NCBI GenBank assembly: GCA_004005435.1
Contig: RZWH01000007.1
Location: 1 to 64,000 of the forward strand
From: Rhodobacteraceae bacterium CCMM004
Lineage (GTDB): Bacteria; Pseudomonadota; Alphaproteobacteria; Rhodobacterales; Rhodobacteraceae
Length of the DNA stretch: 64,000 nucleotides
Direction: 5' to 3'
The notes under the pieces are model-generated. The model saw only the letters and a list, made by a program, of their open reading frames with translations, did no database searches and had not been told where the DNA came from. The number at the start of each line of letters is the position of its first letter. Position 1 is the first letter of the stretch. The position numbers and the translations under genes were made by a program. This document shows positions 55,414 through 63,048 of this stretch, in pieces.

Positions 55414-56316
55414 ATGCCGACAGCCCCCGACGGCCCGCGCACGCCCAGTCACATCGACACGTTCGACAGCGGCCTCTATCCGTATCAGACCCGTATGCAC
55501 CGGCGCACCTACGAGCGGCGCAAGGGGCAGCTCCAGGTCGAGCTGCTGAAGGCGCAGGACTGGATCAAGGCCGAGGGCAAACGCGTGGTCGTCCTGTTCG
55601 AGGGCCGCGACGCCGCGGGCAAGGGCGGCACGATCAAGCGCTTCATGGAACATCTCAACCCCCGCGGCGCCCGCGTCGTGGCGTTGGACAAGCCCACAGA
55701 GCGCGAGCGCAGCCAGTGGTATTTCCAGCGCTACGTCCAGCACCTGCCGTCCGCGGGCGAGATCGTGCTCTTCGACCGGTCCTGGTATAACCGCGCCGGG
55801 GTCGAGCGGGTGATGGGGTTCTGCTCGCCGTCGGAATACCTGGAGTTCATGCGCGAGGCGCCCGAGTTGGAGCGGATGCTGGTGCGCTCGGGCATCCAGC
55901 TCTTCAAATACTGGTTTTCGGTCACCCAGCCCGAACAGGCCCGCCGCTTTGCCGCGCGCGAGCAGACGCCGCTCAAACAGTGGAAGCTGTCGCCCATCGA
56001 CAAGCTGAGTTCGGACAAGTGGGAGGACTATACCGAGGCCAAGGAGGCGATGTTCTTCTACACCGACACCGCCGACGCGCCGTGGACCGTGATCAAATCC
56101 GACGACAAGAAGCGGGCGCGCCTGGAATGCCTGACCCATTTCCTGTCGCGCCTCGACTATCCCGGCAAGAACACCAAGCTGGTGCAGGCCCCCGACCCTC
56201 AAATCGTCGGCGCCGGCACCCACGTGGTCGCCCGGTCCGAGCACATCCTGGGCAAGAGCCTGCACCCCGCCCAACGCACCACGAATGGCGTTGACACCCC
56301 GCCGTCCGAGATGTAG
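55414..56316 (+). CDS. ppk2: Polyphosphate kinase 2
   Basis: A 300-residue PPK2 enzyme with Walker A FEGRDAAGKGG (62-72), lid ERERSQWYFQRYVQHLP and Walker B LFDRSWYNRAG (119-129). It moves phosphate between polyphosphate and nucleoside phosphates. The start at 55414 follows AGGAGCCC. A tRNA-Leu gene follows 20 bp later. Confidence 0.94.
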   Translation: MPTAPDGPRTPSHIDTFDSGLYPYQTRMHRRTYERRKGQLQVELLKAQDWIKAEGKRVVVLFEGRDAAGKGGTIKRFMEHLNPRGARVVALDKPTERERSQWYFQRYVQHLPSAGEIVLFDRSWYNRAGVERVMGFCSPSEYLEFMREAPELERMLVRSGIQLFKYWFSVTQPEQARRFAAREQTPLKQWKLSPIDKLSSDKWEDYTEAKEAMFFYTDTADAPWTVIKSDDKKRARLECLTHFLSRLDYPGKNTKLVQAPDPQIVGAGTHVVARSEHILGKSLHPAQRTTNGVDTPPSEM

Positions 56317-56336
56317 TCCGCGGCCTCACGACACCG

Positions 56337-56422
56337 GCCCAGGTGGCGGAATGGTAGACGCGCTAGCTTCAGGTGCTAGTGTCCGTATGGACGTGGAGGT
56401 TCGAGTCCTCTCCTGGGCACCA
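56337..56422 (+). tRNA. tRNA-Leu (anticodon CAG)
   Basis: An 86-nt gene with acceptor arms GCCCAGG and CCTGGGC, anticodon stem CTAGC/GCTAG around TTCAGGT (anticodon CAG), a long variable arm (GTGTCCGTATGGACG region) and T arm GAGGTTCGAGTCCTC. The 3' ACCA is encoded. The long variable arm and anticodon fix it as leucine, reading CTG codons, the main leucine codon in this GC-rich DNA. Confidence 0.96.
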
Positions 56423-56798
56423 TTTCTCATTTAGCCGGCCGCACTTCGGGCTAATTGAGGCTAGGGTGCGTGGTCCCGATTGCTCCGTTCTCCCGTATCG
56501 TCGCCAGTTTGGCCTCCAGCGCGTTACGCGGCCGATGCGGCCCCCCCCCCGGGGGTGTGCTCCTGATTGTCGGACGCGTGTTCACGCAAATCGCTGACCT
56601 CCACGGTGCGTGGCGAGGCCCGTTCGCGGGCGGCGCATTGGGCGGTGCGCGGTCAGGGTGGGGTGTCTTGCCCGCCGTCGTGGGGCGGATTGGCGGGGGC
56701 GAAGTGGAGGCGTCGGTCCGCATCGGGGAGGGGCCGGGCGGGGCGCGCTCGCCATCGGAGACTGCGTCGCCTAGGCTGGGGCCCGGGAGGGCCCCGGG
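56423..56798. other. Gene-poor region after tRNA-Leu
   Basis: About 375 bp with no credible gene. An open frame runs through it but lacks a ribosome site and similarity. A run of ten C followed by five G (56541-56555) stands out. No tyrosine-recombinase gene or duplicated tRNA end is visible, so there is no sign of an island at this tRNA. Confidence 0.45.
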
Positions 56799-58391
56799 AT
56801 GGCGGACTGGGACTACATCGTCGTAGGGGCGGGGAGCGCGGGCTGCGTCCTGGCCAACCGGCTGAGCGCCGGGGGGCGGCGGGTTCTCCTGTTGGAGGCC
56901 GGGCGGCGCGACACCTATCCCTGGATCCACATCCCCGTCGGCTATCTCTTTTGCATCGGCAACCCGCGCACCGACTGGATGTTGCAGACCGCCGCCGAGC
57001 CGGGGCTGGGCGGGCGCAGCCTGCTCTATCCTCGGGGCAAGGGGCTGGGCGGCTGTTCGTCGATCAACGGGATGATCTACATCCGCGGCCACGCGGCCGA
57101 CTATGACGGCTGGCGGCAGCGGGGGCTGCCCGGATGGGGCTGGGACGACGTCCTGCCGCATTTCAAGGCGGTGGAGGACCATGTGGACGGCACGGACCCC
57201 TATCACGGGAGCGGCGGCGAATGGCGGGTCGAGCGGCAGCGGCTGCATTGGGACATCCTCGACGCCTGGCGGGACGCGGCGGTGGAGGCGGGCCTGCCGC
57301 TTACCGAGGACTTCAACACCGGCGACAACCACGGGGTGGGGTATTTCCAGGTCAACCAGCGGTCGGGCTGGCGCTGGAACACGGCCAAGGCGTTCCTCCG
57401 GCCGGTGCGGTATCGCCGTAACCTGAGGATCCGGACGGGCGCGCCGGTGACGGGTCTGACCTTCGCCGGCGCGCGCTGCACCGGCGTCACCTATACCCAC
57501 CGCGGCACGGCGCAGCGGGCCACCGCGGGCGAGGTGGTGCTGTCGGCCGGGGCGGTCGCCACGCCCGCCATCCTGCAACGCGCGGGGATCGGGCCGGGCG
57601 CGCTGTTGCAGGGCCACGGCATCGCCGTGCGGCGCGAGATGGGCGAGGTCGGCGAGAACCTCCAAGACCACCTGCAACTGCGCTGCGCCTGGCGGCTCTG
57701 GGGCGCGCGCACGCTCAACACCCTCGCCGCGCGCTGGACGGGCCGGGTGCGGATGGCGGCGGAATACGCGTTGTTCCGCAGCGGGCCCATGGCGATGTCG
57801 CCCTCCCAACTCGGCGCCTTCGCGCGGTCGCGGCCGGGCCTGGCGACCCCAGACCTGGAATATCACGTCCAGCCCCTGAGCCTGGAGGCGTTCGGCGAGG
57901 GGCTACACGACTTCGATGCGCTGACGGCGAGCGTCTGCCATCTACGGCCCGAGAGCCGGGGGCATATCCGCATCGTCTCGCCCCGTCCCGAGGACCCGCC
58001 CGAGATCGCGCCGCGCTACCTCTCGACCGAGGGCGATAGGCGCACCGCGGCCGCGGCGATCCGCCTGACCCGGCGGATCATGACGGCACCCGCATTGGCC
58101 CGCTACCGTCCCGCCGAGTTCCGCCCCGAGACGCACAGCGACGCCGACGACGACCTGGCCCGCGCAGCCGGCGAAATCGGCACGACGATCTTTCACCCCG
58201 TCGGCACGGTGCGGATGGGGGGCGATGCGGCCGCGCCGCTCGACCACCGACTGCGCCTGCGCGGGGTGCCGGGGCTGCGCGTCGCCGACGCCTCGGTCAT
58301 GCCGACGATCACCAGCGGCAACACCAACGCCCCCACGATCATGATCGCCGAGAAGGCGGCGCAGATGATCCTGGAGGACGCCCGCGCCTGA
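56799..58391 (+). CDS. GMC-family FAD oxidoreductase (choline dehydrogenase-like)
   Basis: A 530-residue enzyme. The FAD fold DYIVVGAGSAGCVLANRLS is at residues 4-22, the GMC signature GKGLGGCSSINGMIYIRG near 83-100, the catalytic HPVGTVRMG near 467, and the end TNAPTIMIAEKAAQMI is typical. It oxidises an alcohol to an aldehyde. BetA proteins are close relatives, but betB and betI are absent, so the substrate is open. Confidence 0.88.
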   Translation: MADWDYIVVGAGSAGCVLANRLSAGGRRVLLLEAGRRDTYPWIHIPVGYLFCIGNPRTDWMLQTAAEPGLGGRSLLYPRGKGLGGCSSINGMIYIRGHAADYDGWRQRGLPGWGWDDVLPHFKAVEDHVDGTDPYHGSGGEWRVERQRLHWDILDAWRDAAVEAGLPLTEDFNTGDNHGVGYFQVNQRSGWRWNTAKAFLRPVRYRRNLRIRTGAPVTGLTFAGARCTGVTYTHRGTAQRATAGEVVLSAGAVATPAILQRAGIGPGALLQGHGIAVRREMGEVGENLQDHLQLRCAWRLWGARTLNTLAARWTGRVRMAAEYALFRSGPMAMSPSQLGAFARSRPGLATPDLEYHVQPLSLEAFGEGLHDFDALTASVCHLRPESRGHIRIVSPRPEDPPEIAPRYLSTEGDRRTAAAAIRLTRRIMTAPALARYRPAEFRPETHSDADDDLARAAGEIGTTIFHPVGTVRMGGDAAAPLDHRLRLRGVPGLRVADASVMPTITSGNTNAPTIMIAEKAAQMILEDARA

Positions 58392-58394
58392 GCC

Positions 58395-58958
58395 TCAGAG
58401 GTAGGAGATCACCTTGGACCCGATGGCGACGCGGTCATAGAGGTCGATGATATCGTCGTTGGTGAGGCGGATGCAGCCCGACGACACCGCGCGTCCGATG
58501 GTCCAGGGCTGGGGCGTGCCGTGGATGCGATACATCGTGTCGCGCCGGCCGCGATAGAGATAGAGCGCCCGCGCGCCCAGCGGGTTGTCGGGCCCCCCGG
58601 GGACGCCGCCGGCATACTTGGCATAGACCTCGGGCTCGCGGCGGATCATGTTCTGGGTCGGGGTCCAACTGGGCCACTCGGCCTTGCGGCGGACGACGGT
58701 GGTGCCGCGCAGGTTGCGCCCCTGGTCGCCGACGGCCACGTGATACTCGCGCGCGCGTCCGACCGCGGTGATGTAGTAGATCGAGAAATAGCGGGGAAAG
58801 ACATGGATCGACCCCGGCTCCACATCGTCGCGCACCGCCACGTCGCGCGCCACCATGGTTTCCGGCGCACTGTGCGGTGGGCCGCCATGGGCCAACAGCG
58901 TCGCGGGCGAGGCGATGACCGCGCCGCCGGTGATGATGAAATGCCGCCGCGTGAGCAT
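58395..58958 (-). CDS. YkuD-type L,D-transpeptidase
   Basis: A 187-residue exported enzyme. The leader LTRRHFIITGGAVIASPA resembles a Tat signal. The catalytic motif has His146 (RIHGTPQPW) and Cys162 (SSGCIRLTNDDI). It forms 3-3 cross-links in peptidoglycan or attaches proteins to it. The start at 58958 is chosen because it gives the signal peptide. It is convergent with the GMC gene and lies next to the second photosynthesis block by chance, as far as can be seen. Confidence 0.92.
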   Translation of the reverse strand: MLTRRHFIITGGAVIASPATLLAHGGPPHSAPETMVARDVAVRDDVEPGSIHVFPRYFSIYYITAVGRAREYHVAVGDQGRNLRGTTVVRRKAEWPSWTPTQNMIRREPEVYAKYAGGVPGGPDNPLGARALYLYRGRRDTMYRIHGTPQPWTIGRAVSSGCIRLTNDDIIDLYDRVAIGSKVISYL

Positions 58959-59073
58959 GACAGCCCCCCGTGCCTGTGATGTCCCCCAGGTGGTAGCGAG
59001 GGCGCCAAGCGATTGTAAACGCGGGTGGCACCGATTCGCGCCGACCTGCGGCGACACGATCACGCCGGGGCGA

Positions 59074-59601
59074 TCACGCTTGCGCGAGGTCGCCGAAGAT
59101 CGTGTCGCGATGCCGCTCCAGATAGATGCGCAGCCAGGGGGTGAACTGCGCGGGGCTGCGGGCGATCCGGGCGTCGAGATCGCGCAGGGGCACCCACTCC
59201 ACGGCCTGCACCTCGTCCGGGTTCGGCGCCGCGGGCAGGGTCGGGGCGGCGTCGGCAGTGAAAATCTCGACCACCTCGTGCTCGAGCAGTCCGCCGCCCA
59301 CGTCGGCGCGATACTCCACCTCTCCGCGGGGGGTCAGGGCGAGGCCGGTAATCCCAAGCTCCTCCTCCAGACGGCGGCGGGCACAGTCCTCGGCCCCCTC
59401 GCCCCAATGGGGATGGGTGCAGCAGGTGTTGGCCCACAGACCCGGCGTGTGATACTTGCCCGCCGCGCGTTGCTGGATCAGCAGGCGGTCGCCGGACAGC
59501 ACGAACACCGACACCGCCTTGTGCCGCAGCCCGCGCACATGGGCGTCGAGCTTGTCCACCGGGGTCAGCCGCCCGTCGACCCAGGCGGGAATCGTCGTCA
59601 T
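59074..59601 (-). CDS. idi: Isopentenyl-diphosphate delta-isomerase (type I)
   Basis: A 175-residue Nudix-fold enzyme. GLWANTCCTHPHWGE (residues 54-68) holds the catalytic cysteine, and CARRRLEEELGI is the Nudix helix. It interconverts IPP and DMAPP, balancing the precursors made after Dxs. Its ATG overlaps the bchP stop (ATGA). The same bchP-idi arrangement is known in Rhodobacter capsulatus (ORF176). Confidence 0.93.
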   Translation of the reverse strand: MTTIPAWVDGRLTPVDKLDAHVRGLRHKAVSVFVLSGDRLLIQQRAAGKYHTPGLWANTCCTHPHWGEGAEDCARRRLEEELGITGLALTPRGEVEYRADVGGGLLEHEVVEIFTADAAPTLPAAPNPDEVQAVEWVPLRDLDARIARSPAQFTPWLRIYLERHRDTIFGDLAQA

Positions 59602-60785
59602 GCGTAGGTTTCCGGCACCAATCTTGTCAGGTGGGCCAGGTTCTTGAGCCCGATGCGGACATGGGCCATGGGCCGCGCCTTGACCAGCTTCTTGTTCATG
59701 TAGGCCTCGAAGGTCAGGCGCTGCACGTCCACGTCGTGGCACAGCGAGACGAAACGCTCGCGCCGCTCGTCGGACTTGTAATAGGCGTCCTGCATCGAGC
59801 GCAGCACGCGGAACACCGTCTTGTGCTCTTTCATGAACAGGCGGCGGGCCAGTTGCAGGTCCTTCACGCGGCCCGAGGCGAGGGTGGCTGCGGCGGCGGT
59901 GGCGGCGACCCGGCCGCCGACCATGGCATAATAGATGCCCTCGCCCGAGGACGGCGCCACCACGCCAGCGGCGTCGCCCGCAAGCACCGTGTCGCGGTCG
60001 TTGTCCCATTTATCCAGCGGCTTGAGCGGGATCGGCGCGCCCTCCTTGCGGATGGTCTCGCAGCCCGTGAGCCCGGCGGCGTGGCGCAGGGCGGCCGTGG
60101 CGCGCTTGAGGTCCACGCCGTCGATGCCGGTGCCCATGCCGACGCTCGCCTGCGCCCCGTGCGGGAACACCCAGCCGTAGAAGTCGGGCGAGATCTTGCC
60201 GTCGTAGATCACGTCGCAACGGTCGGGGTCGTAGTCGGCGGTGCCGCCCGCGGGCGCGGCGATGATCTCGTGATACGCGATGACGTAAGGAATGCGGTCG
60301 CCGCCCGGCACCTCGGCGCGGGCCACGTCCGAGCGGGCGCCGTCGGCGCCGACGATCAGGCGGGTCACGGCCCGCCGCTCCTCGCGGCTGGCCTTGTCGC
60401 GGTAGACGACGGCGGTGGTGCCGCCCTCGCGCTCGATCCTGAGGAAGGTGCCGGTCAGGCGCTCGGCCCCCGCCTCCACCGCGCGGGTGCGCAGGAACTC
60501 GTCGAAATGCTCGCGATCGACCATGCCGACGAAGCCGTTCTCGATGGGGATATCCACCGCCCTCTGGGTCGGCGAGATCATCCGGGCGGTGCGGATCCGC
60601 GCCACGATCTGGCTGTCGGGGATGTGGAAATCGGCGATCAGGCGGGGCGGGATGGCGCCGCCGCAGGGCTTGATCCGGCCGGCGCGGTCCAGCATGGCCA
60701 CGCGGGCGCCGGACCGGGCGAGGTCCTCGGCGGCGGTGGCTCCGGCGGGTCCGCCGCCCACGACGACGACATCGAACATGGTCAT
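59598..60785 (-). CDS. bchP: Geranylgeranyl reductase of bacteriochlorophyll
   Basis: A 395-residue flavoprotein with the fold FDVVVVGGGPAGATAAEDLA (residues 3-22) followed by KPCGGAIPPRLIADF, the BchP and ChlP signature, and VLAGDAAGVVAPSSGEGIYYA near residue 275. It reduces the geranylgeranyl tail to phytyl. The ATG at 60785 overlaps the stop of the carrier gene upstream. Confidence 0.95.
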   Translation of the reverse strand: MTMFDVVVVGGGPAGATAAEDLARSGARVAMLDRAGRIKPCGGAIPPRLIADFHIPDSQIVARIRTARMISPTQRAVDIPIENGFVGMVDREHFDEFLRTRAVEAGAERLTGTFLRIEREGGTTAVVYRDKASREERRAVTRLIVGADGARSDVARAEVPGGDRIPYVIAYHEIIAAPAGGTADYDPDRCDVIYDGKISPDFYGWVFPHGAQASVGMGTGIDGVDLKRATAALRHAAGLTGCETIRKEGAPIPLKPLDKWDNDRDTVLAGDAAGVVAPSSGEGIYYAMVGGRVAATAAAATLASGRVKDLQLARRLFMKEHKTVFRVLRSMQDAYYKSDERRERFVSLCHDVDVQRLTFEAYMNKKLVKARPMAHVRIGLKNLAHLTRLVPETYA

Positions 60786-62062
60786 TCTCCCGGAACGAGG
60801 GGTGCGGCGGCCGGACGCGGGGCGCCCACCACCTGCGCCGCCATCAGGGCGGCGGCGACGAAAAGGGCGGCCTCGGCGGCAAAGACCATGCCGAAGGCCG
60901 CGGGCGTGTCGGTGAGGGTGCGCAGAACGTCCACGGCGCCCGCGCCCACGAGGCCGCCGAAGCCTGCGGCGATGGCCTGCGCCGCGCCCCAGAGGCCCAT
61001 GCGCGTGCCCTCGCGGTCTGAGCGGCCCTCGCCCGCCAGCGCCATCATGGCGCCGATGGCGGCGACGGCGAACATGCCGTTGAACAGGCCCAGCAGCACC
61101 ACGGCGGGCACCAGAAGGCCCAGTCCCGCCTGCCCCAGCGCCGCGATCAGCAGGAGTGCCGCGGCCGAGCCGATGCACCCCGCCACGACCCAGGCCCGCA
61201 GGCTGCCCAGCCGCAGGCCGGTCGCAGCGATGCCGACGATCAGCATCCCGACGAAGACTCCGCCGTTCTGCGCCCCCGACAGCGACGTGGACTGTCCGGG
61301 GGTAAAGCCGAAGACGAGGCCGGCATAAGGCTCCAGGATCAGTTCCTGCATGAAGTAGGCGGTCATCGCCAGGAACACGAAGACGGTGAAGTGGCGCGCG
61401 CGCGGCTCGCCCCAGACCTCGGCCAGCCCTTCGCGGAACGGCATCGGGTCGGGCTGGGCGCGGGCGATCACCCGGCGTTCGATCCCCCAGACGGCCAGCG
61501 TGGTCAGGATTACGGCGCCGGTCACGACGACGGCGACGATCCGCAGAAGGAGCGCGGGGGTGTAGGGGTCCAGCAGGCTGCCGACGACGCCCGCGGTCAT
61601 GGCGATGCCGAAGATCATCATCAGCCAGGTGATGGTTGCCGCCGCCGCGCGCCGGTGCGGGGCCGTCGCGGTCGCGAGCAGCGCCAAAAGCGATGTGCCG
61701 GACGCGCCCACGCCCAGCCCGATCAGCGCATAGGCCGCGACCGACAGGGCCAGACCGGCGGTAAAGCTCGTCTCCATGACCACGACGCCGAGTGCCGCGC
61801 CGAACCCGCCCAGCGCCAGCGCGACCATGCCGCCCACGATCCACAGGGTGCGTCGGCCGCCGGTGTCGCTGAGGAACCCCCAACTGGGGCGGGTGATCTG
61901 GATGCCGTAGTGCAGCGCCACCAGCAGGCCCGGCAGGACCGCGGGCAGCGCCAGCTCGACCACCATCAGCCGGTTCAGCGTGGACGTCGTCAGCACCACG
62001 ATGGCGCCCAGGCACATCTGCACCAGACCCAGTCGGACGATGGCGACCCAGCTCAGCGTCAC
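60782..62062 (-). CDS. PucC-family light-harvesting assembly transporter
   Basis: A 426-residue protein with about 12 membrane helices in the BCD (bacteriochlorophyll delivery) branch of the major facilitator superfamily. GIQITRPSWGFLSDTGGRR (about residues 52-70) and QELILEPYAGLVFGFTPGQST split around its proline are branch features. It corresponds by position to ORF428 (bch2) of Rhodobacter capsulatus, between bchG and bchP. It probably helps insert pigment or LH polypeptides. The GTG at 62062 overlaps the bchG stop. Confidence 0.9.
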   Translation of the reverse strand: MTLSWVAIVRLGLVQMCLGAIVVLTTSTLNRLMVVELALPAVLPGLLVALHYGIQITRPSWGFLSDTGGRRTLWIVGGMVALALGGFGAALGVVVMETSFTAGLALSVAAYALIGLGVGASGTSLLALLATATAPHRRAAAATITWLMMIFGIAMTAGVVGSLLDPYTPALLLRIVAVVVTGAVILTTLAVWGIERRVIARAQPDPMPFREGLAEVWGEPRARHFTVFVFLAMTAYFMQELILEPYAGLVFGFTPGQSTSLSGAQNGGVFVGMLIVGIAATGLRLGSLRAWVVAGCIGSAAALLLIAALGQAGLGLLVPAVVLLGLFNGMFAVAAIGAMMALAGEGRSDREGTRMGLWGAAQAIAAGFGGLVGAGAVDVLRTLTDTPAAFGMVFAAEAALFVAAALMAAQVVGAPRPAAAPLVPGE

Positions 62063-62967
62063 GGCAGCGCCTCCAGCCCGCCCAGCGCCACGGCCGCGAC
62101 CATCATGCCCGAGACGTAGAGCGCCACGCCGGTCCCGTTGTACCACGGCGCGCGGCCCTCGGGGTCGGTCAGCAAGGTCTTCATCGCGCGGAACTGCAGG
62201 AGCAGCCCGATGAGGATGGCCAGCGCATACCAGGGCGCCCCCCAAATCAGCAGGAGCGCCACGACCATCGCCTGCGGCACCGCCATCACGGTGCAGGCGA
62301 TGCGCGCCGCGACCTCCGGCCCCTTGACCACGGGCAGCGAGCGGATGCCGGTCGCCCGGTCGCCCTCGATCGCCTTGAAGTCGTTGAGCGTCATGATCCC
62401 ATGTGCGCCCACGGCGTAGAGCGCGGCGATCACGATTACCTCGAACCGCGGCAGGCCGCCCGACAGGATCGCCGCGCCGGTGAACCACGGCAGGCCCTCG
62501 TAGCACAGGCCGACCAGTCCCGGCCCCCAGAGGCCGGACCGCTTGGCGCGGATCGGCGGGGCCGAGTAGGCCCAGGCGGCGAGCACCGCCGCCACCGTCG
62601 CCGCCATGCCCCACGGGCCCAGCAACGTGCCCATGGCGAGGCCCAGGACGGTCATCGCCAGGGCGATCCACAGGCCCCAGCGGCCCGGCAGGCGGCCGGA
62701 CGGGATCGGGCGGTGGGGCTCGTTGATGGCGTCCACGTGGCGGTCGCACCAGTCGTTGGCCGCCTGGCTCATCCCGCAGACCACGGGACCGGCCAGGACC
62801 ACGCCGATCAGGACCAGAGGCCAGTTCTCGCCCGGCCAGACGCCGACCGAGACGATGCCGCACAGGTAGGCCCACATCGGTGGAAACCAGGTGATCGGCT
62901 TGATCACCTCCAACATCGCCGCCGGCTGCGGCCAGGAGCGATTCTGTAAACTTTCGCTGACAGTCAT
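62059..62967 (-). CDS. bchG: Bacteriochlorophyll synthase (geranylgeranyl transferase)
   Basis: A 302-residue UbiA-family membrane prenyltransferase. The first aspartate-rich motif is NDWCDRHVDAINEPHRPIPS (about residues 67-86), and the second region is LNDFKAIEGDRATG. It joins geranylgeranyl diphosphate to bacteriochlorophyllide a. The start at 62967 fits the family. A PpsR site overlaps codons 2 to 8. Confidence 0.95.
   Translation of the reverse strand: MTVSESLQNRSWPQPAAMLEVIKPITWFPPMWAYLCGIVSVGVWPGENWPLVLIGVVLAGPVVCGMSQAANDWCDRHVDAINEPHRPIPSGRLPGRWGLWIALAMTVLGLAMGTLLGPWGMAATVAAVLAAWAYSAPPIRAKRSGLWGPGLVGLCYEGLPWFTGAAILSGGLPRFEVIVIAALYAVGAHGIMTLNDFKAIEGDRATGIRSLPVVKGPEVAARIACTVMAVPQAMVVALLLIWGAPWYALAILIGLLLQFRAMKTLLTDPEGRAPWYNGTGVALYVSGMMVAAVALGGLEALP
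62945..62962. promoter_or_regulatory. PpsR/CrtJ operator inside the bchG start
   Basis: TGTAAACTTTCGCTGACA is an exact TGT-N12-ACA match. It covers codons 2 to 8 of bchG, so it lies downstream of the expected promoter, or the true promoter is very close. Confidence 0.8.
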
Positions 62968-63006
62968 GCGTAAACTACACACGACTTGTCAGAGTCTGGC
63001 AAGGAG

Positions 63007-63024
63007 AGTCTTGGAAAGTTGACA
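63007..63024. promoter_or_regulatory. Imperfect PpsR site between ppsR and bchG
   Basis: AGTCTTGGAAAGTTGACA differs from TGT-N12-ACA by one base. It lies 40-57 bp before bchG and 62 bp (centre to centre) from the exact site. Confidence 0.55.
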
Positions 63025-63048
63025 CTTGGGGCGGCGCTTCGCCGCGGG

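Noticed and set aside
56337-56798. Integration site or island at tRNA-Leu
   Set aside because: No integrase gene, no duplicated tRNA end, and ordinary chromosomal genes on both sides.
56455-56826. Possible gene between tRNA-Leu and the GMC oxidoreductase
   Set aside because: No ribosome site and no similarity, it contains the C10G5 run, and it overlaps the next gene in another frame.
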